From positions 38,256,501-38,320,500 of the forward strand of contig JAKSXM010000007.1 in the NCBI GenBank assembly GCA_022575985.1: 64,000 bases of DNA. The letters are read 5' to 3'. Source of the stretch: Anagrus nilaparvatae (taxonomy: Eukaryota > Arthropoda > Insecta > Hymenoptera > Mymaridae). Made by a program: the position numbers and the translations under genes. The notes under the pieces are model-generated. The model was not told where the DNA came from and ran no database searches. It saw only the letters and a list, made by a program, of their open reading frames with translations. This document shows positions 33,161 to 44,705 of this stretch, piece after piece; positions within the stretch are counted from its first letter, which is position 1; every line of letters starts with the position of its first letter.

Positions 33161-33700
33161 GATTCATTGCTAAAAAATCCTGATTTTCCTGATTTTGATC
33201 TCTCAGTCCGCCACAAAATAAATAAATGTTTTTTAGATGAGCAAAACCAACTCCCTGCTATGAAAATTCAAAATAAATTATTTCCAAAAAGACTGCAAGT
33301 TCAGATTTTGTCGTCATTTTTTTTTTACTTCTTGTTCATTCAAGCTTTGTGTGTTTAACCTGAATTTCATCCCTAACCTTATTTTAGACCAAAAATTGGC
33401 CAATACAAAATTTGCCAAATACTTTAACTCGCTTTTAAATTATTGCTTTAAATTTAATTTTATGGCATAAAAATTGTATCTAGGCGTTTGCAGTGTTACA
33501 AATATTAAAAAATTTAATCAGCTTTAACCTAAATTTCATTCCTACCGTTAGTTTTGACCCAAAATTGGTCAAATTTCGAGAAACTTTGCCGAATCTCTTA
33601 GATCATAGAAGAAATTATTTCCTTTGAATCTTTGGGATTTTCGAGTATGCAGAATCCGAATCTACTAAAAAAATTCTGATATTCCAAATTTTTGCATAAA
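33161..33700. repeat. Left arm of a large inverted repeat
   Basis: Tandem units of about 150 bp with AAATTTAATTTTATGGCATAA, TTTAACCTGAATTTCATCC and CAAAATTGGTC. The same units occur in opposite orientation at 36290-37090 (TTTATGCCATATAATTAAAT, GGTTAAAGCCG). Confidence 0.65.
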
Positions 33701-33856
33701 CATTGGAAAAGGATTAGATAATTTTATCTTATATTTATAATTACGTATCCTGAGGTTTATTTGGGATACGTAATTATAAATACGAGATAAAATAATAAGT
33801 TAATAAGAAGTTATTACTCGTTGTAAAGTATTAATAAGATGTGGTAAAGTTGGTAT

Positions 33857-34477
33857 TGTCTCTCTTTTGTGACGATTTTTAAAAAGATTTTCAACATTTA
33901 TTTTCTCAGCTGTTTTATTATGAAAGTTAAAAAATTTTTTGGTTCCTAATAGAGAAACCATTGTAATGGGTCAAATTTTGATTTTTGATTTTTTGGCATA
34001 TAAGCACGTTTTGAGACCTTAGGAAGCTAAAAAAACCGGTTTAAAAAAAAAGTCTGTATGTATGTATGTGTGTGTGTGTGTGTGTATGTATGTTTGTCTG
34101 TATGTGTGTGTATGTGCGCGTACATACATTACATTTGAAAGTATGATTTTCACTCAATATCTCGAATCTGATAATTAATTTTTTGAAAATTTTTTTCCCA
34201 AACATTTCATCACCAAAAAATACAAAAAATAACAATTTTTTTTTTCTTTTTGGACGTAGTACCTAATTTATTTCTATGAGAGCACTAGTTTTAGAAACTT
34301 CGTTTATAGTAATTTTTTGAATATGAATATACACACACACACACACACACACATACATACAGACTTTTTTTAAAACCAGTTTTTTAGCTTCCTAAGGTCT
34401 CAACTTTCATAATAAAACAGCTGAGAAAATAAATGTTGAAAATGTTTTTAAAAATCGTCACAAAAGAGAGACAATGG
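33857..34477. repeat. Microsatellite-bearing inverted repeat, family C
   Basis: Outer arms pair perfectly over about 70 bp (TGTCTCTCTTTTGTGACG at the left, CGTCACAAAAGAGAGACA at the right). Inner arms carry a (GT)n run at 34056-34130 and an (AC)n run at 34331-34353, next to TTTTTTAGCTTCCTAAGG. The same layout occurs at 61840-62790. No coding sequence. Confidence 0.75.
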
Positions 34478-36289
34478 CCTTAAGGACTTACGAGGGTAAA
34501 TAGAAAATTTGAGTCAATATCCTCATTACCGACGCTATTTTTTTTTTATAATTTTCAGTTTAAAACAAAATTAGTCGTAAAAATATTAAAAAATGAGTTT
34601 ATTATGTAATATTATTGCAAAAAAAATTATTTTAATTATTTATGAAAAAATTATTTATGAAAAAACTTTATTATTTTAGGTTATGGTACTTGCTAAAACT
34701 TGGTTTTTACCGAATAATTAATGATTGAATGTGGTAACCTAGATAAAATAAATTGGAAATATAATCTTTCAATTTATTTATGATATTTAATTAGTTTCAT
34801 CTCCCTGTGTCATCACTATCATACTTTTTGTAAGCTCCAAATATGAAATTCCATAAGAGCAATGTTAAACTGCCTATTTTTAATTTGCAATAAAATGAAA
34901 ATTAATGTGGTAACAAAGGTAAAACCAAGTTCTATTCAACTTTAAAAATGTTTAAATTCAATAATTTTCCAGTTTCATTCAGTTCTGTCATCATTTTTAT
35001 TTACCCTCGTAACTCCTTAAATAAGAAATTATTTTCCATATATTTCATAGATATTTCTAGTTGGCAGAATCCAAATCTGATAGTAAATTTTAAAATTTAC
35101 CGGCCGAGAAATTAGAAAAAAAAATCTCCTTTATTATAGAAGAAATTATATTTTAAATATCCAGTGAATACGAATCTCTTCAGTTTGCAGTTGGAATTAA
35201 ATAATTGGCCTTAAATAATTAAAAATTTTCAGAAAATTATTTAAAAAGACTTTTGTGTATATAGTAAATATGTAAATGTGTGTGTATTAGTATGCACGCC
35301 CTCTTTTTGTAATAATGACTTCCGCACTAGTGTCGCCAAGCTCTCAAGCTAAGCCCTGCGTGCTTAATAAATATTATTTTATATCTTAGCTTTGTGCCTT
35401 CTTAACCTACAACATTCATTTCAATGAAAATAAAAACAAAAAGTTAAAATATTTTTTTAAAATAAAGCAATAGCTTCATTAATTTATCTTAATAATTTTT
35501 CTTCATTAATTTATATTAAAATTAATTAATTTTAGCTAAAAATATTTTACAAACAATTGTAAAATTATTAAGCTTATTTAGGTAAAAATTTTTTTTAGAA
35601 AATAGTCTTACGACCTGAAGTATCATATTAAAGGCAGTATATTTCTCTATGGTCAAATTGAGAAATAAGAAACATCCTGATCCACATAAGGCATAGCATA
35701 ATTATTGAAAGCTCCCTTAAGATTTTTCAAACTAAACCTTATACAGGGAATTATATTTTCAATAAATAAAGCCTTTATTAAAATGTGCTTAAGAAATACG
35801 AAGGGAAAGTATATAAATAAGTATTAGAAATCACCTAATCCTTAGGTTATGTCGATGTAAGGGATGGGTAAAAATTTTTTATATACCATTTTCTTAACCT
35901 ATATTGATGTAAGGCTAGAGGCGTAGTTTTCTCTTCCTTAGGTAACTTGTGTTTAAATCTTACATATATTATAGATATTCAATAAGATAAATAATTAAAT
36001 TACAATTATATACAAATTTACAAAAATAATAAATAATTTTAAAAAATATTCAATAGTTTAAATTAATTAAATTACAATTATGCACAAATTTACAAAGAAA
36101 ATAAATAATTCAAAAAATAAATAAAAGATTTTATTCAACAATATACAATATCAATTAGTCAATTTGACAATCAATCAATTGTTCAATTTGTCAACAATTC
36201 AATAGGGCTATAAACCTGCCGATGATCATCTGATTTATATAAATATCCACTTATTGCCTTTTATGATATACAGAAAGTAATTTCTTCTA
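34478..36289. other. Intergenic, no gene seen
   Basis: AT-rich. A GC-richer block at 35285-35410 (ATGCACGCCCTCTTTTTG, CTAAGCCCTGCGTGC, then AATAAATATTATTTTATATC) could be a solo LTR fragment but lacks clear edges. The part at 35830-36130 contains short direct repeats (CTTAGGTTATGTCGATG, AATTACAATTATATAC). No gene. Confidence 0.45.
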
Positions 36290-37090
36290 TAATGTAGTAT
36301 ATTCAACAGATTTTCTCAAAAATTGGCCAATTTTTTGACCAATTTCTTGGCCGAAAATTTGAATTTCAAAATTTAGTTAAAAGATTCAGATTCTGCATAC
36401 CCGAAAACCCCATAAGATATAAAGGAAATAATTTCTTTGATAATCCAGAAAATATGGCAGATTTTCTCGAAAATTGGCCAATTTTTCATATACAACTGGG
36501 ACAAAAATTAGAATTTAAAAAATTTATTTAGTAGATTCGGATTCTGTATACTTAAAAACTCGCAAGATAAACAGAAAGTATTATCTTCTATAATCTAAGA
36601 TTCGGAAAATTTTCTAAAAATTTGTTTAATTTTCGGTCAAAACTAACGGTAAAAATAAAATTTAGGTTAAAGCCGAATAAATTTTTTAATATTTGTAACC
36701 CTGCAAACCACTGGATACAATTTTTATGCCATATAATTAAATTTAAAGCAATAGTTTGAAAGCGAGTTAAAGTATTTGGAAAATTTTCTTGAAAAGCGTC
36801 CAATTATTGGTCTAAAATAAGGCGTGGAATCAAATTGAGGTTAAACCCAATTAATATTTCAATATTCGTGTTCCCGCTAACTCTTAGATACAATTTTTAA
36901 AAGGGAGTTAAAGTATTTGACAAATTTTCTAAAAAAATTAGTTAATTTTTGGTCATAGGGATTAAATTAGGGTTAAATATGGTTAAAATTTCAATTTTTG
37001 TGACCTCAAAAACCCTTAGTTACAGTTTTTATACTAAAAAACTATAAATTTAAAGCAATAATTTAAAAGCAATTTAAAGTATTTCGCTTT
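36290..37090. repeat. Right arm of a large inverted repeat
   Basis: Inverted partner of 33161-33700, with at least three tandem units. The frame at 36588-36803 is a translation of the unit. Confidence 0.6.
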
Positions 37091-37538
37091 TTAAATCTTA
37101 AATACTTTAAATCGCGTTGGCAGCATATCGAAATTTTAATAATTAATTATTTTTATTCACTTATGCTTACATTTTTTAAACCTTAATTTATTTTATTAAA
37201 TTAATTAACTTATTTTCCATTTTTATTATTTAAACTTGAAAATATTATTTTCTCTAGAAATGCATTGCAATGCAAAATAATATTATAAACTGCATGTTTT
37301 ATAAACATTTAATAAAATTGAAAGTATTATGCAATGCAAAGAAAACATTTGATAATATCGAGTAGTGATTGGTAGTAATAGGTAGTGTGCGGTAGTATTC
37401 AGTAATTATGATAAGGCTCGTATCCCGTTAATACCGAGTAGTAGCGGGTAGTATTTAGTAATATACAGCAGTGCTTGGTAATAAAAAGTAATAGTTTAGA
37501 ATACTACCAAATTTACCCTCGTTTCTAGAGCTATACCT
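37091..37538. other. Intergenic, no gene seen
   Basis: AT-rich, with a short GGTAGTAATAGGTAGTG-like imperfect repeat at 37370-37500. Confidence 0.5.
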
Positions 37539-37793
37539 GGGCCCAGATGCCGAACGTGTTTTTTACAGCCCTGTGAGAAGATACACGATCTTGTGTGTTA
37601 CAAGGTGTATTTTTTATTGTGGCTGCATTCACCCTGTCATTTTCTGTCGTACCGACTTAATGTTATTTCAATGGAGTCGGTACGCCCGAAAACGATAAAG
37701 TACTAAAAGTTCGCAGTATTTTTTACAGAAGTGTCCCCTACACAAACCTATATAACTCTGTACTATGTAAAAACACGTTCGGCATCTGAGCCC
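37539..37793. mobile_element. 255-bp MITE
   Basis: Terminal inverted repeats GGGCCCAGATGCCGAACGTG and GGGCTCAGATGCCGAACGTG (other strand) bound a GC-richer interior that contains a second pair (ACCGACTTAATG with GGAGTCGGT). The duplication is not clear, so the superfamily is open. Confidence 0.75.
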
Positions 37794-37838
37794 TGTAGAT
37801 CTCCTGGCTTCCAAAGGACAGTACATTTATTTAATTAA

Positions 37839-38520
37839 GGCGACTGTTCCGGGTCAGAGGCGTTTTTTGGAGTAATTTTGTAAAGTGGATTTTGAAATAA
37901 GTATAAAAGATATTGACAAAATTTTCTTTTTTAATTTTAAATCAAGCTCTGCCCACAGATGGCGTTTGGAAAAGACGTCTAAAAAAAAGTACACTAGCTG
38001 CGGGCGATGTAACTCCATTCTGGTCACCAAAAAAAAAAAAAAAAAAAATGGGTTAATTTAGATAACTTGCTCTCTGCGCTATCGTCGCCCTTTTTTTGAA
38101 ATTTTGATTTAAAAATTTTTATCGGATTTTAAAATTTTTGTTCGAAAAAATAGGCTTTTTTTTTATGAAAACTGAAGAAAATTTATCATTTTCAATAAAA
38201 AATGAAAAATCGGGAGCCAATGGCGCAGAGGAAATGTATTAAGCTTTCCAAAAAATAAAAAAAAATTTAAATCCTTCGAGCAGTTTTTCCAAAATTTCGC
38301 CCACAGTTTTCCAAAAACCCGTTTTGAGATAAACGCGTTTAAAGTTTGTGGTTTGTGTAGAGTGACCCCCGCGAAGCGATAAGAAAATATGAATAACTTT
38401 TTTTTTTTGGGGGGGGATTCAGACTTACAAATATTTTGGGCATTCTTAAAGAGTTAGTAAACACATTTATATAAAAAATAAAAATTGACAAAAAAATTTT
38501 CTTGACCCAGAACAGTCGCC
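37839..38520. mobile_element. 682-bp TTAA-flanked MITE
   Basis: TTAA at 37835-37838 and 38521-38524 flanks ends reading GGCGACTGTTCCGGGTCA and GGCGACTGTTCTGGGTCA (other strand). The interior holds GCTCTGCCCACAGATGGCG, an A19 run at 38030-38048 and no transposase. The duplication suggests a piggyBac-type transposase. Confidence 0.75.
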
Positions 38521-38524
38521 TTAA

Positions 38525-38788
38525 AGAAAGGGAAGCCATTGACGCGTAAAGAATGGCAGGATAGCTTATAGGTCGAGACAATTCGAGGACAAATAACCTT
38601 GAATAACGAGTGTTTCAATTTTAGTGTAATTTAATTAAATATGTTTACAAATGACTTATTTAATTCTAACATAAATTATTTTTGAAATGCGGTATATACT
38701 TTATACAAAACGATAATGAAAATAAAAGATAAATAATATATTTTTAAATTAATTTTCAATTAGTATTAGCAGTTTCATTTATCACATT
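38525..38788. other. Downstream of host exon, no gene seen
   Basis: AT-rich sequence lying 3' of the minus-strand exon. It would be the 3' untranslated region of that gene if the exon is its last. Confidence 0.4.
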
Positions 38789-39331
38789 CTAAGACTTTTC
38801 TAAACTAGTACTGGAAGGAATTTCAATATTTAGTGATTCTATTATTGGTGAAGAAGTAATTGAAGTTCTTGAGAATGGTGCCGAAGAGATTGCTATTTTA
38901 AGGTCTTGAGATTCTTGAGTTTGTAGTGCTAGCTGTTCTTCTGCTTTTTTGATTAAATCAGCATCACTCAATAAGCTTAGTGTACTTTTATTATGCTTAT
39001 TCTGAGCAGGGTATTCATCTTCAATAATTTTTTTATTTAAACTTAATGTTTTATCGGGTATAGATGATTTTTCGATTTTTTGATTATTACATGTATCAAC
39101 TAAAGATAAAAAAGTTGCACCTGGTTTAGAAGGTAGATAGGAATCAATTTTTACGTTTTCCTGCCTTTTAACGTTTTCCAAAATTTCAGTTAAGTTAGGA
39201 GGAATGTTAATAGATGACACTGTTTCAAGAAGGGGTGAAGATAATTTCTGAAAATTTTGCGGTGGTGGTGTAAAAGATCTTTTATCCTTAGTTTCCTTCT
39301 CTTTATTAACTGGAAATTGTAGATTCAGTCC
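38789..39331 (-). CDS. Probable last exon of a host gene, unidentified
   Basis: On the minus strand an acceptor (T-tract then TAG, at 39332-39333) opens a frame of 181 codons to a TAA at 38789. It has no internal stop in AT-rich surroundings, which is unlikely by chance. The protein part is hydrophilic and rich in Ser, Pro and Lys: FTPPPQNFQKLSSPLL, then INIPPNLTEILENVKRQE, SYLPSKPGATFLSLVDTC, and a Glu/Gln/Ser-rich tail with QLALQTQESQDLK. No catalytic or repeat domain is recognisable and it is probably a disordered C-terminal region. An internal Met at 39220 is unlikely to be the real start, since the frame continues upstream to the acceptor. Earlier exons would lie at higher coordinates and are not recognised. 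Confidence 0.6.
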   Translation of the reverse strand, partial: GLNLQFPVNKEKETKDKRSFTPPPQNFQKLSSPLLETVSSINIPPNLTEILENVKRQENVKIDSYLPSKPGATFLSLVDTCNNQKIEKSSIPDKTLSLNKKIIEDEYPAQNKHNKSTLSLLSDADLIKKAEEQLALQTQESQDLKIAISSAPFSRTSITSSPIIESLNIEIPSSTSLEKS

Positions 39332-39565
39332 CTAAAAAAAAAATATTGTTAATATTCTTAATAGTGTATGATTTTAAGAAGATTTATTAACTATAATACT
39401 TATAGTTTTTGATTAGAAAAAAATGATTATGATTTATATTGGTCCCTGTATATTAGAATATATCGGTGATGAGTTATTAATATAAAATATATAGTTTTAA
39501 GTGGTAGATATCTGTATACTGTCGGTTAAAAACAAGTTATTTCCGAAAGAAATAAAAATGAATAG
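39332..39565 (-). other. Possible intron of the host gene
   Basis: AT-rich sequence directly 5' of the exon on the minus strand, starting with the polypyrimidine tract. No donor or upstream exon can be fixed. Confidence 0.35.
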
Positions 39566-39860
39566 ATTTTAATTATTAATCTCTGCATTGTTTTCATAAT
39601 TTATGGTTTCAAAAACCGGATATTCTCTTAGTAAGAGTTTTTTTAAATGCAATCTTAAATTTGTTAATTTCTTTGATACTGTTACCAAAATGGCAATCAA
39701 GAAGGTCACATAGATTCATAATCGGTTTAACCAGTATATACTCATATACCCTCAGAGACTACGTCGTGAAAACAATGCTTGTACCAGATTCTTTCTGGCT
39801 CCAATGCTAAAAATCAACCGGCGCTTTAATAACAATAGCACCCAAAGCAGAAAGACATTT
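39566..39860 (-). pseudogene. Possible LINE C-terminal fragment
   Basis: Minus-strand reading includes RRSLRVYEYILVKPIMNLCD and KEINKFKIAFKKTLTKRIS, which resembles the C-terminal tail of Jockey-type reverse transcriptases, with frame changes. It lies opposite the fragment that follows, so it may be a separate insertion or an inverted piece. Confidence 0.35.
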
Positions 39861-39879
39861 TCAGTTATAACTTCGAAAG

Positions 39880-40485
39880 GGTTTTATACTTGATTCAACT
39901 TTATCGTGGTTATCTTATGTAAAACAAATTACTAAAAAAGTAAATATGGTCTTAAAATTATTAGGATATGTACGCCACAAGCACTTCGCAAACGCTAAAT
40001 CGAGTTTCTTGTGGTTCCACACTTGCACTTTTGTAATGTAGTTCTTGTAGACTCTGATATCTCTGATCAACAATGTGTAAAATTACAGAAACTCTCAAAT
40101 AAGGGCATTAGATGTATATATGGCCTGGGAAGGAAGGTCCACATAACCCTACTTAGGAAAAAATTACATTGGATACACAATGTTACTCACATGAGTTATT
40201 TTGCGTCTCTAAAAATGTATAAACTCATCCGAATGAAAGAACCCTCCTTTCTAATATCATTATTTTAGACCTTTCTACTTGGACAAACATATTCGTGGCC
40301 CCAGCAAAAATTTAACTATTTCATCGGTATCTTCGAACTCACAGATCTCCTCGTTCCAAGTAAGATGTATTCATTTATGGAACTTTATTCCTCCTTGCAT
40401 TCGCGATTGACCATCCTATACGCGTTCGAAAAAAAATATAAGTCTGCACTTCCACAGACTAGACAATTATTAGATGTTTTCTAAT
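39880..40485 (+). pseudogene. Jockey-type LINE reverse transcriptase, C-terminal end
   Basis: Reads GFILDSTLSWLSYVKQITKK, MVLKLLGYVRH, then (40011-40268) VVLVDSDISDQQCVKLQKLS, NKGIRCIYGL, HITLLRKKLHWI and YFASLKMYKLI. After a frame change it ends with YLDKHIRGPSKNL and a final LLDVF before a stop near 40485. This order (LD..LSW, QLQKLSN..IR.I.GL, L.WL...R..Y) is the standard C-terminal part of Jockey/CR1-like reverse transcriptases. It is 5'-truncated and has two frame changes. Confidence 0.75.
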
Positions 40486-40609
40486 ATTTTTTTTATTTTT
40501 TCTTCTCTCTTCTTAGTAAGTTGTTAAATTATTAACTTATCGACTTAAGTCGATTAAGTCATCGACTATATTGAATTATTGACTTGGTTTGTTAGTCTAG
40601 AAGCCGCCT
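40486..40609. other. LINE 3' flank, no gene
   Basis: T-rich sequence and a short direct repeat of ATCGACTTAAGTCG-like words. Probably the LINE tail. Confidence 0.4.
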
Positions 40610-40760
40610 ATGTTCCCAGTTGACGCAATTATTATTTTGAATTCAAATCGATTCAATATGAATTCCAAAAATGAGAGTATAAATGAGTTCAAAAAGAGTT
40701 CAAAATGAATTCAAAAAAGTTCAGAATGAGTTCAAAATAAATACAAATATTAAAAAAATT
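40610..40760. repeat. Dispersed GAATTCAAAA repeat, copy 1
   Basis: CCCAGTTGACGCAATTATT followed by a chain of GAGTTCAAAATGAATTCAAA words. A related block in inverted orientation ends with GTGCCAACTGGGG at 52735-52885. It behaves like a small dispersed element with GAATTC microrepeats. Confidence 0.55.
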
Positions 40761-41105
40761 ATTTTAATAATTTAATTTTATTAGCTGAACAATATTGATA
40801 CCCTTAGCATGTCCAAATAAATACTTACGGGGCATATAGGCAGAAATATGTCGGGGGCCTAATTAAGGTGAGGAGAACGACAAAAACTTAATTTTTTCAA
40901 TTTTCTTTTTTTCAATAATACTTGAATTTGACCTCTGTAAAATATTCTAATAGAATTAAAAAAAGATGAAAAAAAATTTTTTGGAAATCAAATTTATAAC
41001 TATTTTTATTAATTTTATAAGAAATACAATTTGCTTCTGACTTTCAGGACAGGTTTTGGTAGTTGAAAATCATCACTTGTACCTTCAGTTTACCTGGATG
41101 GGCCT
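40761..41105. other. Intergenic, no gene seen
   Basis: AT-rich with no recognisable feature. Confidence 0.5.
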
Positions 41106-43320
41106 TCAAAGTGGTTTGGAACACGAAAAAATTTTCACCACGATTCCCCTAAAAATCTCTGGTATTTTCTGATTCTACAGGGTCTCCTGAGGCAGGAAAT
41201 GCTTGTCCTAAAATTAAAACCGTAGCTCTCGGGGAGAACCGTCCCAATTTGGGGGTTGTTGGGAGTTAAATTAAAATTTTTTTTTTTTTTAATTTAAAAT
41301 TTTTTACATGATATTAAACCATGTAAAAAATTTCAATAAATGAAAAAAACCAATTTCTGAATTTTTTTAAATAAATTAAAATTATTTATAATGATGGATT
41401 TATCCCGACGAATTTTTGAAATATATCTTATGATCTCCGCAGAACTTTTTAGATCTTCGGAGATCTCCAGAAATCTGAAGTGATAGCAAATTTCGGGTGG
41501 TCGCAGATTTCCGGAGATTACTTTTGATCTTTGTAGATTACTAGAGATTTAAATAGATCTAAATTAATCACCAGAGATCACTAAGGTAAAAAAATTTAGA
41601 AAGAATATTTAGAATCTTGTTTAAAATCTTTAAGCAAAGTTGTAAAACGATAAACTTGATTGTTTTACCTTATTTTTTAACTTTATTTTAATTTAAAAAA
41701 TTAGCTACTATTAGTTATTATACTAAAATCTGCTGTAAAAATCAAAAACTGCAGTAATAAGCTTATTAAATCTATTAAATTAACTAAATTTAATGTTTAA
41801 GAATCAATTTTTAAAATATACTCCAGTCATTTTGCGGGGGAGGGGCGTCGAAACCTGTTGGTAGGCTAAGATTCTACTATAAGACTCTACTATATGTTTA
41901 TTAGGTCAATGCGAATCCAGTGCCTAATAGGACTAGAAAATAAGAGAACACCCTTAAATCAACTAAACCTACCCCTTTTTGGCGTTTTTTTTTTTAATTG
42001 ACCAAAATTAAGATATATGGGCTTATTAAAGAGGGTGAAAACACCCCAAGCGGGTGAATACATCAAGTTTTATGATGTTTAAAATGCCATTCAATATTTT
42101 AAATACTTGATACCACAAAAAAAGTCAAAAAAAATAAAATTTTATCATGCTTTTTATGTATTTATAAATTTAGGTTGTTCTAACCCCTCAGAGGGGTGAA
42201 TACATTTTATGATGGTTAAAATAGCATAAAATATTTTTAAATACTTGTCTCCACACAAAAAAAGTAAAAAAATAAACTTTTATCATGTTTTTCTATTTTT
42301 TTAAATTTTGGGGGTAGTTTTCACCCTCTATAATTAGCCCATATATCCTAATTTTGGTCTTTAATAAAAAAATCGCAATATCTTTTTAGTCCATCATCAA
42401 AAAATAAAATATATTTCAACATTAATAAATTTCAACATATTAGCTTTACTTTCGAAATTTTGCACAAAAAAACCCTAAAAAGGGGTACTTTTTGCTGATT
42501 TAAGGATGTTCTCCTATTTTCCAGCCCTATTGGTCACCAGATTCGAATTCGGATTTTTATTTATTTACCAGAATATTCCCTTTAATTTATTTAAACGAAA
42601 TTCCCGAAGAACGTACTGGCTAAATAAGAACTTATACTACCATTAAGTTAAATTTAAAAAGTAATTACAATAATGCATTTATTTAATTAAAAAAAATTTA
42701 ATTATCAACTAATTAGTTTTTTTTATTCATTTACCTAATTGTATTTCCCATAGAGATGATTCCAATAATAATTTTATTATAATAGATTTAATAAACTTAT
42801 TACTATACTTTTTGATTTTGCAGCAGATTTTAGTATAATAACTAATAGCAGCAATTTTTTAAATTTAGATAAAGTCAAAAAATAAGGTAAAACAATCAAG
42901 TTTATCGTTTTACAACTTTGCTTAATGATTTTAAACAAGATTCTAAATATTCTTTCTATATTTTTCTAATATTTTTTTTTACCTTAGTGATCTCTGAAGA
43001 TTACTATAGATCTATTTATATCTCCAGCAATTCGCATCATAAGAGATATTTCGAAAATTCGTCGGGATTTTTTTTCAATTGTTTTGTAATTATAATTTAT
43101 TAAATAAGTTTATTTAGAACCAAAAAATACAAATTTTTAATTTTCAAGGTCTTAGATTATGAAACAATTAAAAAACATAAATCCATCATTAAAAATAATT
43201 TTAATTTATTTTAAAAAATTCAGAAATTGGTTATTTTCAAATATTGAAAAAATGTGAAAATACCAGAGATTTTTAGGGGAATCGTGGTAAAACTTTTTTC
43301 GTGTTCTTTTTTCGTGTGCC
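41106..43320. repeat. Large inverted repeat with arms of about 600 bp
   Basis: The left arm 41106-41800 (CACCACGATTCCCCTAAAAA, TCTCTGGTATTTTCTG, ATGATGGATTTATCCCGACG) is the reverse complement of the right arm 42770-43320 (CCAGAGATTTTTAGGGGAAT, CGTCGGGATT). Arms differ by many small indels. A family A element sits in the centre (41819-42545). The right arm abuts the first Polinton-type frame. Confidence 0.75.
41819..42545. mobile_element. Family A foldback element, copy 2
   Basis: Begins TACTCCAGTCATTTTGCGGG, the family end after a TA, then runs GAAACCTGTTGGTAGGC and CTACTATATGTTTATTAGG like the copy at 47094. The interior holds tandem GAGGGGTGAATACATTTTATG units. The end (CCTAAAAAGGGGTACTTTTTG) matches the copy ending near 18850. 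The right terminal word is not found. Confidence 0.6.
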
Positions 43321-43724
43321 TTTTGAGCCTAGAAATTAGACCTCCTAAAACGGGGGGAGGGGGTGATTTCCTTTTCGGCCACCACCAGATTGGATCTGGA
43401 ATCGATTGGTCACGAATTTCGGGATCTTTTCCGGGAGAAATGTGCGGAATACCCTTAATTTACAAAAAACTCATCAAGTGTATATGCAAATGCGCGTTAA
43501 ATATTTTGAGAGGTTACGTACCGCTTAAATTGGCTGAAAAAAATCGCCTCAAATCGCCCCGATTACTAAGATTACTGACTGCCGAGCAAAAAGGTGGCAA
43601 ATACAAAGGTAAAAAACAGTTAATTGTGCAACACGGCGGTGGTGACTTCTTACCTGCTCTCTTAGCGCCAATCATTACAGCTGTCCTGTATAAGTTTCTT
43701 TTGTCTCAACTGAGTAATATGTAA
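43321..43724 (+). CDS. Polinton/adintovirus-like small structural protein
   Basis: Frame ending at 43724. The earlier part (43254-43320) lies in the inverted repeat arm and is probably not original. It includes RPPKTGGGGDFLFG, then IGSGIDWSRISG, LIYKKLIKCICKCALN and GGKYKGKKQLIVQHGGGDFL, and ends with a hydrophobic segment (LLAPIITAVLYKFLLSQ) that could span a membrane. Basic and Gly-rich, with a terminal hydrophobic stretch, this resembles the small virion proteins encoded beside Polinton/adintovirus integrases; the assignment rests mainly on the gene neighbourhood. The frame is intact apart from the uncertain start. Confidence 0.5.
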
Positions 43725-43734
43725 AAAAAAAATG

Positions 43735-44260
43735 GATCACGCTGCTAAACTGATTCTCGTCCCAAACGATACGGTTATCGGTAAATCATCAATGACTGCC
43801 GGTAATATCGAAAAATCGTTACCTTGTGACGGTAACTTGTTTAAAGAAAAAAAAAATTGTACAGACTCCGGGCACGTTTGAAAGCAGGCTTGATGTTGAA
43901 ATGGCCGATATTTTACAGTCAGACAAGGAGGAATTCGAAAAGAGCATCTTGTAAAAGCAGATTTTTCAGCGTTTTTTACAACACAGAGCAAGTACGAGCG
44001 TAAACCAAAATTTAGTTGAAAAGTTACAACACGAGGTTGAAGAGATGGTGGCAGCACGAAATTTTGACGACAATATCATCGAAACGATACCCAAGAGATT
44101 TCAAGAAAAAGCCAAAAGTTTTTTAACGTTTGCACGAAAAGTCTCTTCTGTTGAGTGAGATTCGGAAGGGAACGTACGCGTGTGCGGTATACCACTCCCT
44201 GGCGCAAGTATAGTGGATTTGGTAAATGAGATCTAGAAAAAGATTCAGAGCAGCGGGAAG
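43735..44260 (+). pseudogene. Polinton-type late protein, broken
   Basis: Begins with a Met in MDHAAKLILVPNDTVIG, close to the stop of the previous frame, then PGTFESRLDVEMADI-like sequence after a frame change, EEMVAARNFDDNIIETIPK, FLTFARKVSS and DSEGNVRVCGIPLPGAS followed by IVDLVNE. The pattern (basic N-terminus with LILVP, and GxxIPGSxIVDLVN near the end) is a recurrent gene found beside Polinton integrases in arthropods. At least three frame changes and stops separate the pieces. Function in the element is unknown. Confidence 0.55.
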
Positions 44261-44269
44261 GGTTCAGTT

Positions 44270-44644
44270 TTGCACTGCGCTTCGAGCTGTAGGTCAAGTT
44301 TTAGCCGAGAAAGCATTTTCCTGCAGTTGTCCTTTGACGCTGAACCAGACCAGAGGATGGCTGCGTTAGTGACAGCACGCTGTATGGTTTCAAAAATTAC
44401 TTTTAAGAAATTTTTCGATCGAATTCAAAAAGCTATTGGTTTTAAAAAGAAAAAAAATAAAAATAAAAATATAAAGAATGAAAAAGTGATAAAGGAGAAA
44501 AATAAGAATACGAAGAAAAATCAAAAACTCGTTGTTAACAAAAAAGCAAAAAAGAAAAATATTACGTTAATTAGTAAAAATAATAGTAACAAGAAGATGA
44601 AAAATAATATTAACAAAGTTAAGATTGGAAGTTTCATTGAATAA
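44270..44644 (+). pseudogene. Lys/Asn-rich tail of the late-protein region
   Basis: The frame begins in the end of the preceding protein and becomes extremely Lys/Asn-rich after ITFKKFFDRIQKAIGF. The basic tail may be real or just a translation of A-rich sequence. It ends 60 bases before the integrase start (TAYYDP-type sequence). Confidence 0.35.
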
Positions 44645-44705
44645 ATTGTATTACGATCCAGAGCAACCTCTGGCATTCGCTGGGGATCACTATTTATTGT
44701 AGAAA
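44645..44705 (+). pseudogene. Polinton integrase, first segment
   Basis: Reads LYYDPEQPLAFAGDHYLL, the characteristic N-terminal start (YYDP..P..F.G) of Polinton/adintovirus integrases. A stop follows at once, and about 600 bases of other sequence separate it from the next segment. Confidence 0.65.

Noticed and set aside
35285..35410. Possible solo LTR
   Set aside because: An AATAAA-containing end is present, but neither a TG start nor a target duplication could be fixed.
43737..44297. Minus-strand frames opposite the Polinton-type genes
   Set aside because: They are shadows of the plus-strand late-protein region, whose motifs are recognisable.
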